Shown here: piece after piece, positions 55,317-64,000 of the stretch
Position numbering within the stretch: position 1 is the first letter of the stretch
Layout of the letters: every line of letters begins with the position of its first letter
Source: Cylicocyclus nassatus
Taxonomy: Eukaryota; Nematoda; Chromadorea; Rhabditida; Strongylidae
Length of the DNA stretch: 64,000 nt
NCBI GenBank assembly: GCA_958299035.1
Contig: CATQJL010000112.1
Location: forward strand, 13,988,880-14,052,879
Reading direction: 5' to 3'
Notes under the pieces: model-generated
Told to the model about the DNA's origin: nothing
What the model saw: the letters and a program-made list of their open reading frames with translations, nothing else
The model's database searches: none
Program-made: the position numbers and the translations under genes

Positions 55317-56109
55317 TAAGCACAAATCGCAAAACTCAAGTGCAGCTGCGGGTTAGAAGTTAACAGTCTTCTCAATCAGATCATCCGTGATTTAGGCGAA
55401 TTTCTTTGAAATGCGCAAAAATGGTCGTAGGAAGGAAAATTGTGAAATTTTTATGGTTGGAAAGATTTTTCTTTTTGACGTGCAGATCAAACACATCTTG
55501 GCGTCGACAAAATTCAGAAGGCGTTGCGAAAACTTCAGGCTTCCCTCTACTGAACAGTATAAAAAAACTTGGTGTCAAAGTCCGACCGGGCGCCGAAAAA
55601 ATGCGTTCGAAAATGAAATTTCCAAAAGTGCCCGGGAACTTTCTTTACAACCTAATAGATCCTTGCTCTCGGTTTTGACAACTCACGTTGGGCTGGTGAC
55701 TTAGTGCATAACTTTGCATTAGTTCATTAATAGATATTCCGTTTTGTTCACATGATAGTTTTCTGTTGATTTTGCTTATCTCTAATGGAAGTTGATCGGG
55801 AGCACATTTGTACGGTTTGGGTCTGATTTTCTTTGAGTTGTTATCTGAGGCTAGCCTACGAAGGCTGCCCGAGTATATTTATTCTTAAGCTCATTTCTAT
55901 TCATCTCTAATGCGTTTGTGGCTCATCCAGTGTGTCGGTAGGTTGCCTAGTTTTGTTAGCTAGCATACCCATTTTCATTTTCATTGTCTACGTCATACTC
56001 CTGGAAACTAGGTCGCTTGCTGGTCGAGCGAGGGTGACATGCCCGGTGTGCATGTGAACAATTCTTATGGGAGCTTCTAGTAGCTAAACCTTAATGCCTT
56101 TTTCTATTA
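55317..56109. repeat. No gene; includes an old mariner-type relic to 55,663
   Basis: 55,395-55,663 resembles the arm of the 56,110 MITE (GAAATGCGCAAAAATGGTCG) and ends TTTACAACCTAA, a mariner-type right end. The 97-codon frame within it is therefore probably fortuitous. Confidence 0.5.
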
Positions 56110-56744
56110 TTAGGTTGAACCGAAAGTTCGTTCGCACCATTTTCCAAAAAATCATAACTTCTTTCCTTCACGACGATTTCGCGCATTTCATGTTTTATCA
56201 AGAAGCGTAAAGCATGTAGTTTCCAACAGTTCCCTGGCGACTTTCCAGCATGTTCAGATTGCAGAGATAAAAATGAAAGAACGAAAACATCCGAAATTCG
56301 GAATTTTTGAGAAACATTTCCAAAAATCTAGAAACTGCGCGATAAAATCCAGAAAAGCCATTATCCTAATTCTTCTTATATTTGATTACTAACTGAGTTA
56401 AGTTTGTGCTGATCGAGCTCTTCTTTCAAAAATTACGATTTTTTGAAAAAAAATGCCGAAAAATCAATTTCTTAGGAATTCTTAAGAAAGTGATTTTTCG
56501 GATTTTTCGATTTTATCGCGCAGTTTCTAGATTTTGGAATTGTTTCTCAAAAATTCCGAATTTCAGATGTTTTCGTTCTTTCACTTTATCTCTGCAATCT
56601 GAACATGCTGGAAAGACGCCAGGGGACTATTGGAACTACATGTTTTACTCTTTTAAACAAAATTTGAGATGCGCAAAATCGTCGTGACGGAAAGAAGTTA
56701 TGATTTTTTGAAAATGGTGCGAACGAACTTTCGGTTCAACCTAG
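56110..56744. mobile_element. Palindromic mariner-type MITE, TTAGGTTGAACCGAAAG ends
   Basis: TTAGGTTGAACCGAAAGTTC ... GAACTTTCGGTTCAACCTAG with TA flanks; 635 bp folding over most of its length. Non-coding. Confidence 0.92.
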
Positions 56745-57232
56745 TATATTGGACCTAGATCGACGAATGTCCCTATTTAATAATATATGCAGTAGTACCT
56801 TTTCTGTTGTTTGAGTTCTAACACTGTTTTTTTTCTCATCTGCTGGTTACTAATTTGCTATCATAGCGCGCCTTTGGCGTAATAAATAAATAAATAAATA
56901 AATTTTTCCTAGTCAAAGTTCATAATTTATTCCTCACCATCACTGGTTATCTTTTTTGCAAAATGTGAACCTGTGCTGCTGGATTAGCACACCTTATATT
57001 TCTAACCAGCACCTTGTATTTTTTAACATTTCCTTTTCCTTTTTTACATCACCCTACCTGTTTTTGGAATTACCATAGAAGATGTGCATGCGAGAAGATT
57101 TGTTTCCGAAAGAGTTAGACAATTTTTAAATATTTACGAGTTTTTTTTTCAAGAGAAGAAATTTGTAAATGAACAGCAACGTCAGCCACGAAATGTTTCT
57201 AAAACCATCTTGTCTTCCGCTTTTAGAGAATA
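56745..57232. other. No gene; (AATA)n at 56,879-56,900
   Basis: AT-rich with an ATAAATAAATAAATAAATAA microsatellite. Confidence 0.5.
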
Positions 57233-58244
57233 TTAGGTCACTCCGAAAGTAATTTCGCTTTTTTCAAACGCCACATGTGATGGAACAAAGATTTCTAAGA
57301 GATCTTGGACGCATTCGATGCAGAATTTCGTCCTCTTTCTAACTATTGTAAAATTATTGCAGCATAGTCAATGAGCTTCCAGAAAGTAACTAAAATCTGC
57401 GACGCATGCTTTTTGGGATAGTCAAGTTTTTTTCTAAACATTCATATCAATCCTCAGAAGGAGTTCAAGTAACGATTTGATAGAGCAAACCTTATAGAAT
57501 ACAGTGCTACTTTTTTCTCTTCCTCGTAGCTCGCCGTAATATTTTTAAAAAAATTTTAACAGAACTATCGGATTTTGGCAGGCCCACCTCAGCCACAATC
57601 GCATCAAACATCATAATTTTTCGGAATTTGAGACTACCAAGATGGTACTATGAGTTAGTATTAATTTCACAAAGCAAGTGAGGGTTTAAGCGTTCGAAAT
57701 ATCAAATTTCGACTTTTTGGGCACAGCCTAGGGCTCGTTAAAGAAATGAGTTACGATGATTTCTCCCCAGAAACTAAATGAATCGGAAACAAAAAACACC
57801 TGTTAGAAAGAGGACAAAATGCTGCATCGAACAGTGCGCGAGCTGCTTTTCTTTTGACATTCGACGATGATTTAGCTGCTCAAGTACGGATATACGGATA
57901 ACGGTAGCATCGGTTAAAATTCTGTTAAAAATGTACGACAAGCTGTGGAAAGGAGAAAAAGGAAGTACTGTATCCTATAAGGTTCACTCTATCGAATCGC
58001 TACTCAAACTCCTTCTGACGATTGACATAAAAGTTTAAAAAATCGTGAAACCTGACCACCTCAGAAAGCATGGGTCGCAGATTTTGGTTATTTTCTGAAA
58101 GCTCATTGACTATGCTGCAGCTGTTTCATAACCTTTAGAAAGAGAATGAAATGCTGAATCGAATGCGTCCACTCTTAGAAACCTTTGTTCCATCAAATGT
58201 GGGGCCCGTTTGAAAAAAGCGAAATTACTTTCGGAATGACCTAA
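57233..58244. mobile_element. Palindromic mariner-type MITE, TTAGGTCACTCCGAAAG ends
   Basis: TTAGGTCACTCCGAAAGTAA ... TTACTTTCGGAATGACCTAA with TA flanks. Inner arms carry GATAGAGCAAACCTTATAGA against its diverged complement, echoing the 10,980 family. Confidence 0.9.
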
Positions 58245-58708
58245 TATATAGTTTGCCGGAGTCTGTTGAAAAAGTGCCTGGTGAAAATGGGTAGTTATTT
58301 GTGGATATTTACGAGTTTTTAAGATAGAAAAACCCGTAACTTCTGGAGATGAACATCTTGTACGTTTAAGAGAGGAATTATGTGGATTGGGGGGGGGGGG
58401 AGTCCACACAAGTATGAGCAACGGCACACCACTTTATACCGTCTGGTGTAATGGTTTGTGTGGTGGTCTTGCTGGCAGTGGTCAACAGGTTCGGTTCCCT
58501 TTTCCCTCTTGGTATTCATTTTGCTGGTCTACAAAAAATCGGTAAGAGCATGGGCATCGCCTATACAACACCCCTTTCTTCTTTTGATTGCAAACTCTTC
58601 AAAAAAGTTTCATTACTCAGTGTGTTCAAAGGTCTATGCGCACTGGTGAAAAGATGACAAAATGCGCAAAACATAGGCAATCTTCACAATGAGAGCAACG
58701 AATAAAGA

Positions 58709-58946
58709 CTATTTCTGAACAATCGAATGGTCTCCTATCAGATTGGAGGGGAAGCAACACTGTTCGGGCGTTTCAAAATTTCCTGGATATGCATTAACGT
58801 AGCTGCTGGCGTACCGGGACCAAGCCAAGAATGATGGTAAGTCAACGATAGGAATCTTATGATGGAATTGTGAGCAAAACAACATGATGCAGATCATGGA
58901 TAAGACATTTCAACCTCCATTTCAAATCACTTGCGAAGACGTTCAA
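58709..58946 (-). CDS. Candidate exon(s), unknown function
   Basis: A strong acceptor TTCTTTCTTTTATCAG (58,963) is followed by coding-like sequence in more than one frame; the best joined reading ends KRPNSVASPPI at about 58,735. A separate frame from ATG 58,897 to 58,709 (…AYPGNFETPEQCCFPSNLIG…) also looks protein-like. I cannot choose between them. Confidence 0.3.
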
Positions 58947-58990
58947 GAGCAGTGCCTTGGCATTCTGATAAAAGAAAGAAGAAGTGGTGT

Positions 58991-59153
58991 TTAGAGGGTG
59001 GCGGACTTTATGAACGATAGCGCGCGCTTAGGCAGGCGTGTGTCAATAAGGTGCGCGCTGTTAGCCTCGCCTATCGCAAGATGGACAAGTTCTTTGCAGT
59101 ACAGCTCTAGCACTGGTTCATGGCCATGTTCCGTAGTCAAGTGAAAACAACTT
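58991..59153 (-). CDS. Terminal exon, unknown function
   Basis: Behind the acceptor AGCTCACTATCAG (59,155) a frame of 53 codons runs to TAA: SCFHLTTEHGHEPVLELYCK and on, ending RALSFIKSATL. Composition and the His/Glu/Leu pattern are strongly protein-like. An upstream ATG exon at 59,300-59,432 (MDSRTRYLIAPQGLSPFYSR...) lies on the same strand, but its donor phase does not match this acceptor, so the link is unresolved. Confidence 0.45.
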
Positions 59154-59299
59154 CTGATAGTGAGCTATAAGCTTGTTGCAAGCTGGGATGAAGCTTGACT
59201 ATATACAGAATCTTATTTTAATTTCTTTTTTCTTTTTTTTTGCCAGTCAATGAGCAGCAGATGTGTTAATCGTGAAATTCAAGAGATTTGCTAATTTAC

Positions 59300-59432
59300 C
59301 TATGAATGACCGAGCCACTCCTGGAATGATATCCACGAAAGTCCATTTAAAAATGGGCTTTTCGCGAATGAAACGCGAATAAAATGGGCTTAGTCCCTGC
59401 GGTGCGATAAGATATCGCGTTCGCGAATCCAT
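59300..59432 (-). CDS. Candidate first exon, unknown function
   Basis: True ATG at 59,432 and donor ATAG|GTAAAT at 59,299 after 44 codons plus one base. Part of the sequence (GGGACTAAGCCCATTTTA) recurs at 60,740-60,765, so a repeat origin is possible. Confidence 0.3.
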
Positions 59433-60926
59433 TCATTTCATACAAAAATGCTTAAGCAAACCTTTCTTCAACTTGCCTCAACCTGTTTACTCACTCTTGC
59501 AAACTCATTCCTACAAAGTGGTCGATATCTAGGCTAATCTAACTTTACTATATCAGTCACGTGGATACTCCATTCTTTTCCATTTCATTACACCTCATAG
59601 AATGCCATCTATTAACTATGACTATGCATCTAATTTAGTTTCAGTCCATCTAAAATCCAAGTAATATCTGGGCATTTGCTTTTCAATACTTCTATGAATC
59701 TGCATTGAATCAAATTCGTATGTGGAGTTTTCAGCAGAAAGCAAACTTTGGCTAGACTTGCATCGCAATTTGTAAATCAAAATGCTTTTCTCACAGAAAA
59801 CCTTGCACTACACTACAACACAAAGGCTTTTATGCTGGAAAAACTTTGGATCTGCAAAAAATTGATGGCTTCTTATGCTGTACTTTAGCAACCCCAAAAC
59901 TTTCATGCAATTATGGCGTTTGATATATAAAGCCGTTTTTCTTGCGTCAACTGTGTGAGTTTGAGGGATGGATACTAGAATGATGACAATGCCACTGAAT
60001 TCAATTTTGAGTACTTATCTAAGCATATACTCTGATACCAAGCCATATGTGCTTTTGATAATCAAAGTTGCTTAGGGGAAGTGCTACGAACAACTGAAGC
60101 AAAGCGGACTTATATTCGTCTTGATCAGCACATAGGGAATGCTTGAACCAATGCCTTTTGCTATTGGCAACCTTATTATAGATTTTGAACAGAATTCAAA
60201 TTAACCGGTTGTTGGAAAAGCTCTCGCATGATCCGTTACCAATCAGGTAACCTTTTTTCTCAACCCTAATGTGATGCTCTATATTCGAAAATAAAACAGA
60301 GTTCGCTTCAACGTTTTGGATATTGAAATTGTTTTCGGTGACAAAATGACGTAGAGAAGATTTCCTCTATAAAATGACTTGTTTAATTTTGGTAAACCGC
60401 GTTTTTTTCGATATTTACATACGAGAGCAATAAGTGACTAATGTATAGACTATAGCTAGTAAGAAATTTCTCACAGAATATTCTGACTTGCTAGCTACTT
60501 CAGTACTTCTTGCTACCAAACTCAAAATCGCGAATTTTGAATTGCCGTCTTTGTGTTTGTCTGTCTGTCTGTCTCAACTGTCTACGTAAAAAATTCTTTC
60601 TATGATTTTTAAAGCATTTCAAGGCTGTTTGGAAAAGATAGTTTTTTGGTCCTCCTAGAGAAGATAAAACTTTCTCCGTTCGCTTAGTATCTTAAAATGG
60701 GCTAGGGAACATATTCTCAAGAAATCGCGATCAAAAATATGCAAAAAGGTCAAAAGTGGGCTTAGTCCCAGCACATCTGGCTGCTGGGAGTAAAATGGAC
60801 TTATCAGAAAGGTGTGAGATAATGAACATGGAGGTGAACTCCATTTCTCAGACATTCGCAGTTAAGTCCCGCCGGTGAAAAAGTTGTGTCCCGCCGGAAT
60901 GACTGCGGGACACAAGTAAAATGGTT
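59433..60926. other. No gene seen
   Basis: AT-rich to 60,640 with a short (TGTC)n at 60,560. From 60,650 the motifs GTAAAATGG and GGGCTTAGTCCC recur, shared with 59,380-59,410. Confidence 0.45.
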
Positions 60927-61036
60927 CGCGAGAAAACCGGGACTCCCGGTTTTCGTTCGGGATAATGCGGCGCGACTCCCGGTTTTGTCCCGACATGTTC
61001 TCTACTGAGACCTTCGGGAGTCCCGGTTTTCTCGCG
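60927..61036. repeat. GC-rich palindrome, CGCGAGAAAACCGGGACTCC arms
   Basis: Left arm 60,927-60,949 and right arm 61,014-61,036 are exact complements over 22 bp. Between them lies a further GACTCCCGGTTTT copy. GC-rich against an AT-rich background. Confidence 0.8.
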
Positions 61037-61316
61037 ATTCGGTCACCGGCGGGGCTCCCGCTCTAGACTGCAGTCTCCTGCGGGAGGCGCGATATAGCAG
61101 CGACCCGATCAGCTTCCGCCTGGGCTTTTCTTAGAATTGGTTCTCCTTCAAAAATTTACACTACACACATCTTACAAAGGTGCTGTGCTCGACACAGAGT
61201 TCAGAAAGACTCTTCATTAGCATTCGTGACCAAAAAAGAACATTGAAATTATCATGACTAAGTTAACAGAAAAAAACAGGAATGTCGAGATCAAGATTTG
61301 ACATTGAATCCATTAT

Positions 61317-63197
61317 TCAAATCGACTTCAGACTTTCGATGTCTTCGTCTTGCTCATGCTCTGGCTCATTCGTGTGCCCGTGCGCCAAAGAATCTTGCGT
61401 TGTAGCGGGGCAAAAACGTTTTTTCTGGAAAAGAATTACAATTCAACACTGATTTGAGAAATCATATATGAATATTACCGAGGGTGGCGACAGCATCTCC
61501 TTTTCAGCATCGAAATGGTAGGCGCGCAGGTCACCTCTGAACTTCAAATTCAATAGATTCATGAAGACTATCTTTAAAAGAAACCCACAAAGCTCTTCCT
61601 ATAGCCACTCGTGCTAATCCACAAAGCTTCATCCTCGCCTCCGACAACCTGTCAAACATCTTCGTCCTCGCCTCATCGTCGTTCCCTAGGCCCAGCCAAA
61701 ATCTAAATCAATGAGATATCAAGGGGTAGAAACACTTCTATCTATACCTATTTGATTGCCGCGCGCATTCGCTAGCACTCATCAGCAGTTCTTCTGCGTA
61801 TAGGCCAACACCATCAAGAACGAAATCTGGAAGATCTATTTTAGAATTTTTAGAGAGACCATCAATTACTCACTTATCAAAAATGTGACGAGACTTTCGG
61901 GCAGGTCCTGCAGATGCGGAAATCTTCCCCTTTTACCGGATTGTCTGCACGCAAAATTTTGGATTTTGTTTTGGTTCGCATGCCTAAGTGCACCTCTCTT
62001 CAGTATAGACTCGAAATTTTAGCCTCACTTACATGCAAAAAATAGAACCTATAAAAATCCATCATTAACAAAAAATGGTCATTTTTGTGTGCCCTTGATG
62101 GCTGCGTCCAATTCTCAAATAACTCGACCATGTTAGCATTCTGAAACAAAATTAAGTGCTGCTGTATCGATAATAACTACTACAGGTAACCTTGAATGGA
62201 GGAAACCCGTTAAATTTCCACGACTTCGTGAAATTCTTTCGCTCAAATACATGTCCTGCCGGTAAAGTAAATTCGTTGCCTTTCGCTATGTGATATGAAG
62301 CTTTCCGTAACTGCTTTCCATGTTCTTGCTGATTGGAGAGAATTACGTCTACCTAAAGAACTGCATTTCACCCTCCGTTCTGGATCTACCTTACTTACAG
62401 TCAGACTTAGTCCAGCTATGATATTGCTTTGCTCTTCTATGATTCCAGCTAAAGTTCTCACGACTGAGTCTGATGATGGTCTCATTGAGTCGATTGCGTT
62501 TTGCATACTCTTGACTTGCTGCAGATTAATGGCATTCACTTCTTTCATCTTTGTCGCTAGCAGTTCCTGAACGACAAAAAACGCAATGGTTACTCGCATC
62601 GGTGTGTACCGTTACCTTATTTTCAAGATTCATTTCGAATTGGCGTACAAGTTTTCCTAATTTCACTAAAGACAAAGAATTTTCTCCTGTGATGCTGTTC
62701 ACTGCCTCTAAAAACTTTTTAGGTGGTTCCTCTGTCCATATTAGAAAGTTGTGCCACAACCAACCCGAAAACGTATTCGTTACCGGCAGCGCATTTGCAG
62801 TCGAAGCAACAGAATTGCATGACTCATGAGAAATCTTACGGCGTTTCTCGTCGCTGCTACATTTTCGCTGTACATAAGCCCTCCTATCATTCAGATTTGT
62901 AGCAAGTTGCATGTCTTCTAAACTGCTACCATAATTATGAAGAGTATTTGGGAAAACCAACCATAGAAAGTCTGACTGCGTCTGTGAATGACATTGGTAC
63001 TATCGTCGCTCAGAAAAGCGCCTTGATTTCTTCTCACCCTATTTTCCTTTCCATCAACTTGACGCTCATACTCCATATCCTGATCACCTGAAAACACGAT
63101 TCCTCTGTAGTGTACTCTAGTAGCACATATATAACAGACCAGGTGCAGTATCCAGATCATAGTATTGCGGAGTGTAATCCTCGTCGTGAAAAGACAT
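61317..63197 (-). CDS. Ten-exon gene, about 388 aa, unknown function
   Basis: Exons (minus): 63,197-63,140, 63,087-63,038, 62,981-62,616, 62,566-62,399, 62,140-62,033, 61,907-61,874, 61,835-61,748, 61,702-61,609, 61,571-61,479 and 61,424-61,317 (TGA). All nine joins keep phase. Introns are mostly 37-56 nt. Good sites include the acceptors GTGTTTTCAG, TTGTCGTTCAG, TTTTGTTTCAG and CTTTTCCAG and the donors GTAAGTAAG, GTAAGTGAG and GTGAGT. The ATG is the first after an in-frame stop. The protein starts acidic (MSFHDEDYTPQYYDLDTAPG), has a basic patch (DEKRRKISHES), a probable helical/coiled middle (NLQQVKSMQNAIDSM), and an acidic tail (EPEHEQDEDIESLKSI). No membrane segment. An alternative around exons 5-6 (donor 62,048, acceptor 61,945) also keeps frame. 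The donor at 61,608 (GTGGCT) is weak. I do not recognise the family. Confidence 0.75.
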
Positions 63198-63288
63198 GCT
63201 GCGCTTACGGGTAAAATCTCCTGAATTTGCATAATGACAAATATTTCACATTAAAATGTGAAACAGCCAGAGTCCGCGATATAGTACG

Positions 63289-63546
63289 TTAATCATGATA
63301 TGTAGGGAAAAGACCCCAGAGAAATACCGATAAATGGTTGAATCTTTTTATTCTGTAGACGTTAAATAAAGTAAAAGGAAACTGGCAAATGGCAACTATA
63401 GACTGCATCGATGAGTCGCTGGAATGGATACTCAATGCATAAGTACTTCTAGTATGACGTGTCACGAACCTTTGATGAAACCACAAGCCAATACTCGTGG
63501 CTCCAACGAGATCTGCACAGAACTCCGCCGTTCTCCCTTCGTCAAT
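63289..63546 (-). CDS. Candidate exon, unknown function
   Basis: A coding-like stretch TAEFCADLVGATSIGLWFHQ with a possible donor CAAAG|GTTCGT at about 63,469; the same frame stays open to 63,289. It lies upstream of the ten-exon gene on the same strand. No clean acceptor or ATG, so the boundaries are guesses. Confidence 0.25.
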   Translation of the reverse strand: MDEGRTAEFCADLVGATSIGLWFHQRFVTRHTRSTYALSIHSSDSSMQSIVAICQFPFTLFNVYRIKRFNHLSVFLWGLFPTYHD

Positions 63547-64000
63547 TCAACCTAAAGTAGAAGCCCAATTCAAGACTATCAAAAATATGAAGAGCCATAT
63601 TTCCAACCTTGTGAAGTAGACCTCTTCTCGCATCGTCACTGTCACGAAGTGTGAAGATATGGATGGTACCCTGAAAACGCCGAATTTGTTACAACAAGGA
63701 GGTATACGTGCTACCTACTTTGTCGCTGGTTACGGCAAGAAAACTAGAGCAAGGGGAGAACTGCAGACAGTGCAAGGTGCAGGGATCAGCACCTCGCCGA
63801 AATTCCATGAGACATCGCGTCACGACAGAATTTTTGTCAAATATCCTTGAAGCGTCACATTAACAAACTTAGTTATACTACAAATATAAGCATGTTTCGA
63901 AGAAAGAGCAATCAAATTAGGAAGGGAAACTCAAGAGTAACTTGACTTCACTTCTTCCACTTACTGTATGACAAAAAGTGAAACAAATGGCAAAAGGACT
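63547..64000. other. No firm gene
   Basis: A plus frame from ATG 63,659 (63 codons, with a possible donor GGAG|GTATAC at about 63,703) is the only candidate; weak. Confidence 0.35.

Noticed and set aside
55411..55704. 97-codon ATG-started frame
   Set aside because: Overlaps a relic similar to the arm of the 56,110 MITE and ends at a mariner-type terminus, so the frame is likely fortuitous.

Overview
The window reads as eukaryotic nuclear DNA from a nematode, most plausibly a strongylid-type (clade V) species; the species itself is an inference. Support: short spliced exons separated by introns of about 37-60 nt with T-rich AG acceptors, a six-cysteine saposin-like secreted protein, TA-targeted mariner-type palindromic elements, and an endonuclease-bearing Penelope-like retroelement. 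There are no bacterial operons, CRISPR arrays, or rRNA/tRNA genes. Almost no gene shows up as a long open frame; genes have to be read exon by exon.

Layout. 1-2.3 kb: two hairpin MITEs, a duplicated 129-bp block, a SMART cDNA-adaptor remnant and a 500-N gap. 2.3-6.1 kb: a 1.05-kb near-perfect inverted duplication carrying exons of one gene; the right copy continues uninterrupted to a stop at 6,060. 6.2-9.7 kb: scattered coding exons. 9.7-15.7 kb: MITEs, foldbacks and a degenerate ~112-bp tandem array. 16-18 kb: a coding exon apparently split by a MITE. 18-23.9 kb: MITEs, an array of TTCGAATA units and a foldback. 23.9-26.1 kb: short minus-strand genes including the saposin-like gene (24,554-25,044). 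26.2-29.2 kb: two old foldbacks. 30.0-31.4 kb: a minus-strand multi-exon gene with a basic nuclear-localisation-like stretch. 32-36.3 kb: nested elements.

36.4-54.4 kb is the most striking part: three abutting giant inverted repeats (P1 about 7 kb, P2 about 8.8 kb, P3 about 2.6 kb), with smaller transposons inserted into single arms. P3 is a head-to-head pair of Penelope-like element copies (reverse transcriptase plus GIY-YIG endonuclease), both decayed, one ending in a degenerate hammerhead-ribozyme-like fold. 55-58.3 kb holds more palindromic mariner-type MITEs. 58.3-59.5 kb has minus-strand coding exons. 61.3-63.2 kb is a well-supported 10-exon minus-strand gene of unknown function (about 388 aa).

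There is no operon-like cooperation to describe. The genes are few and small; the bulk is self-complementary mobile DNA that would form long hairpins if transcribed. All exon models here are read by eye from splice signals and phase agreement, not from transcripts.
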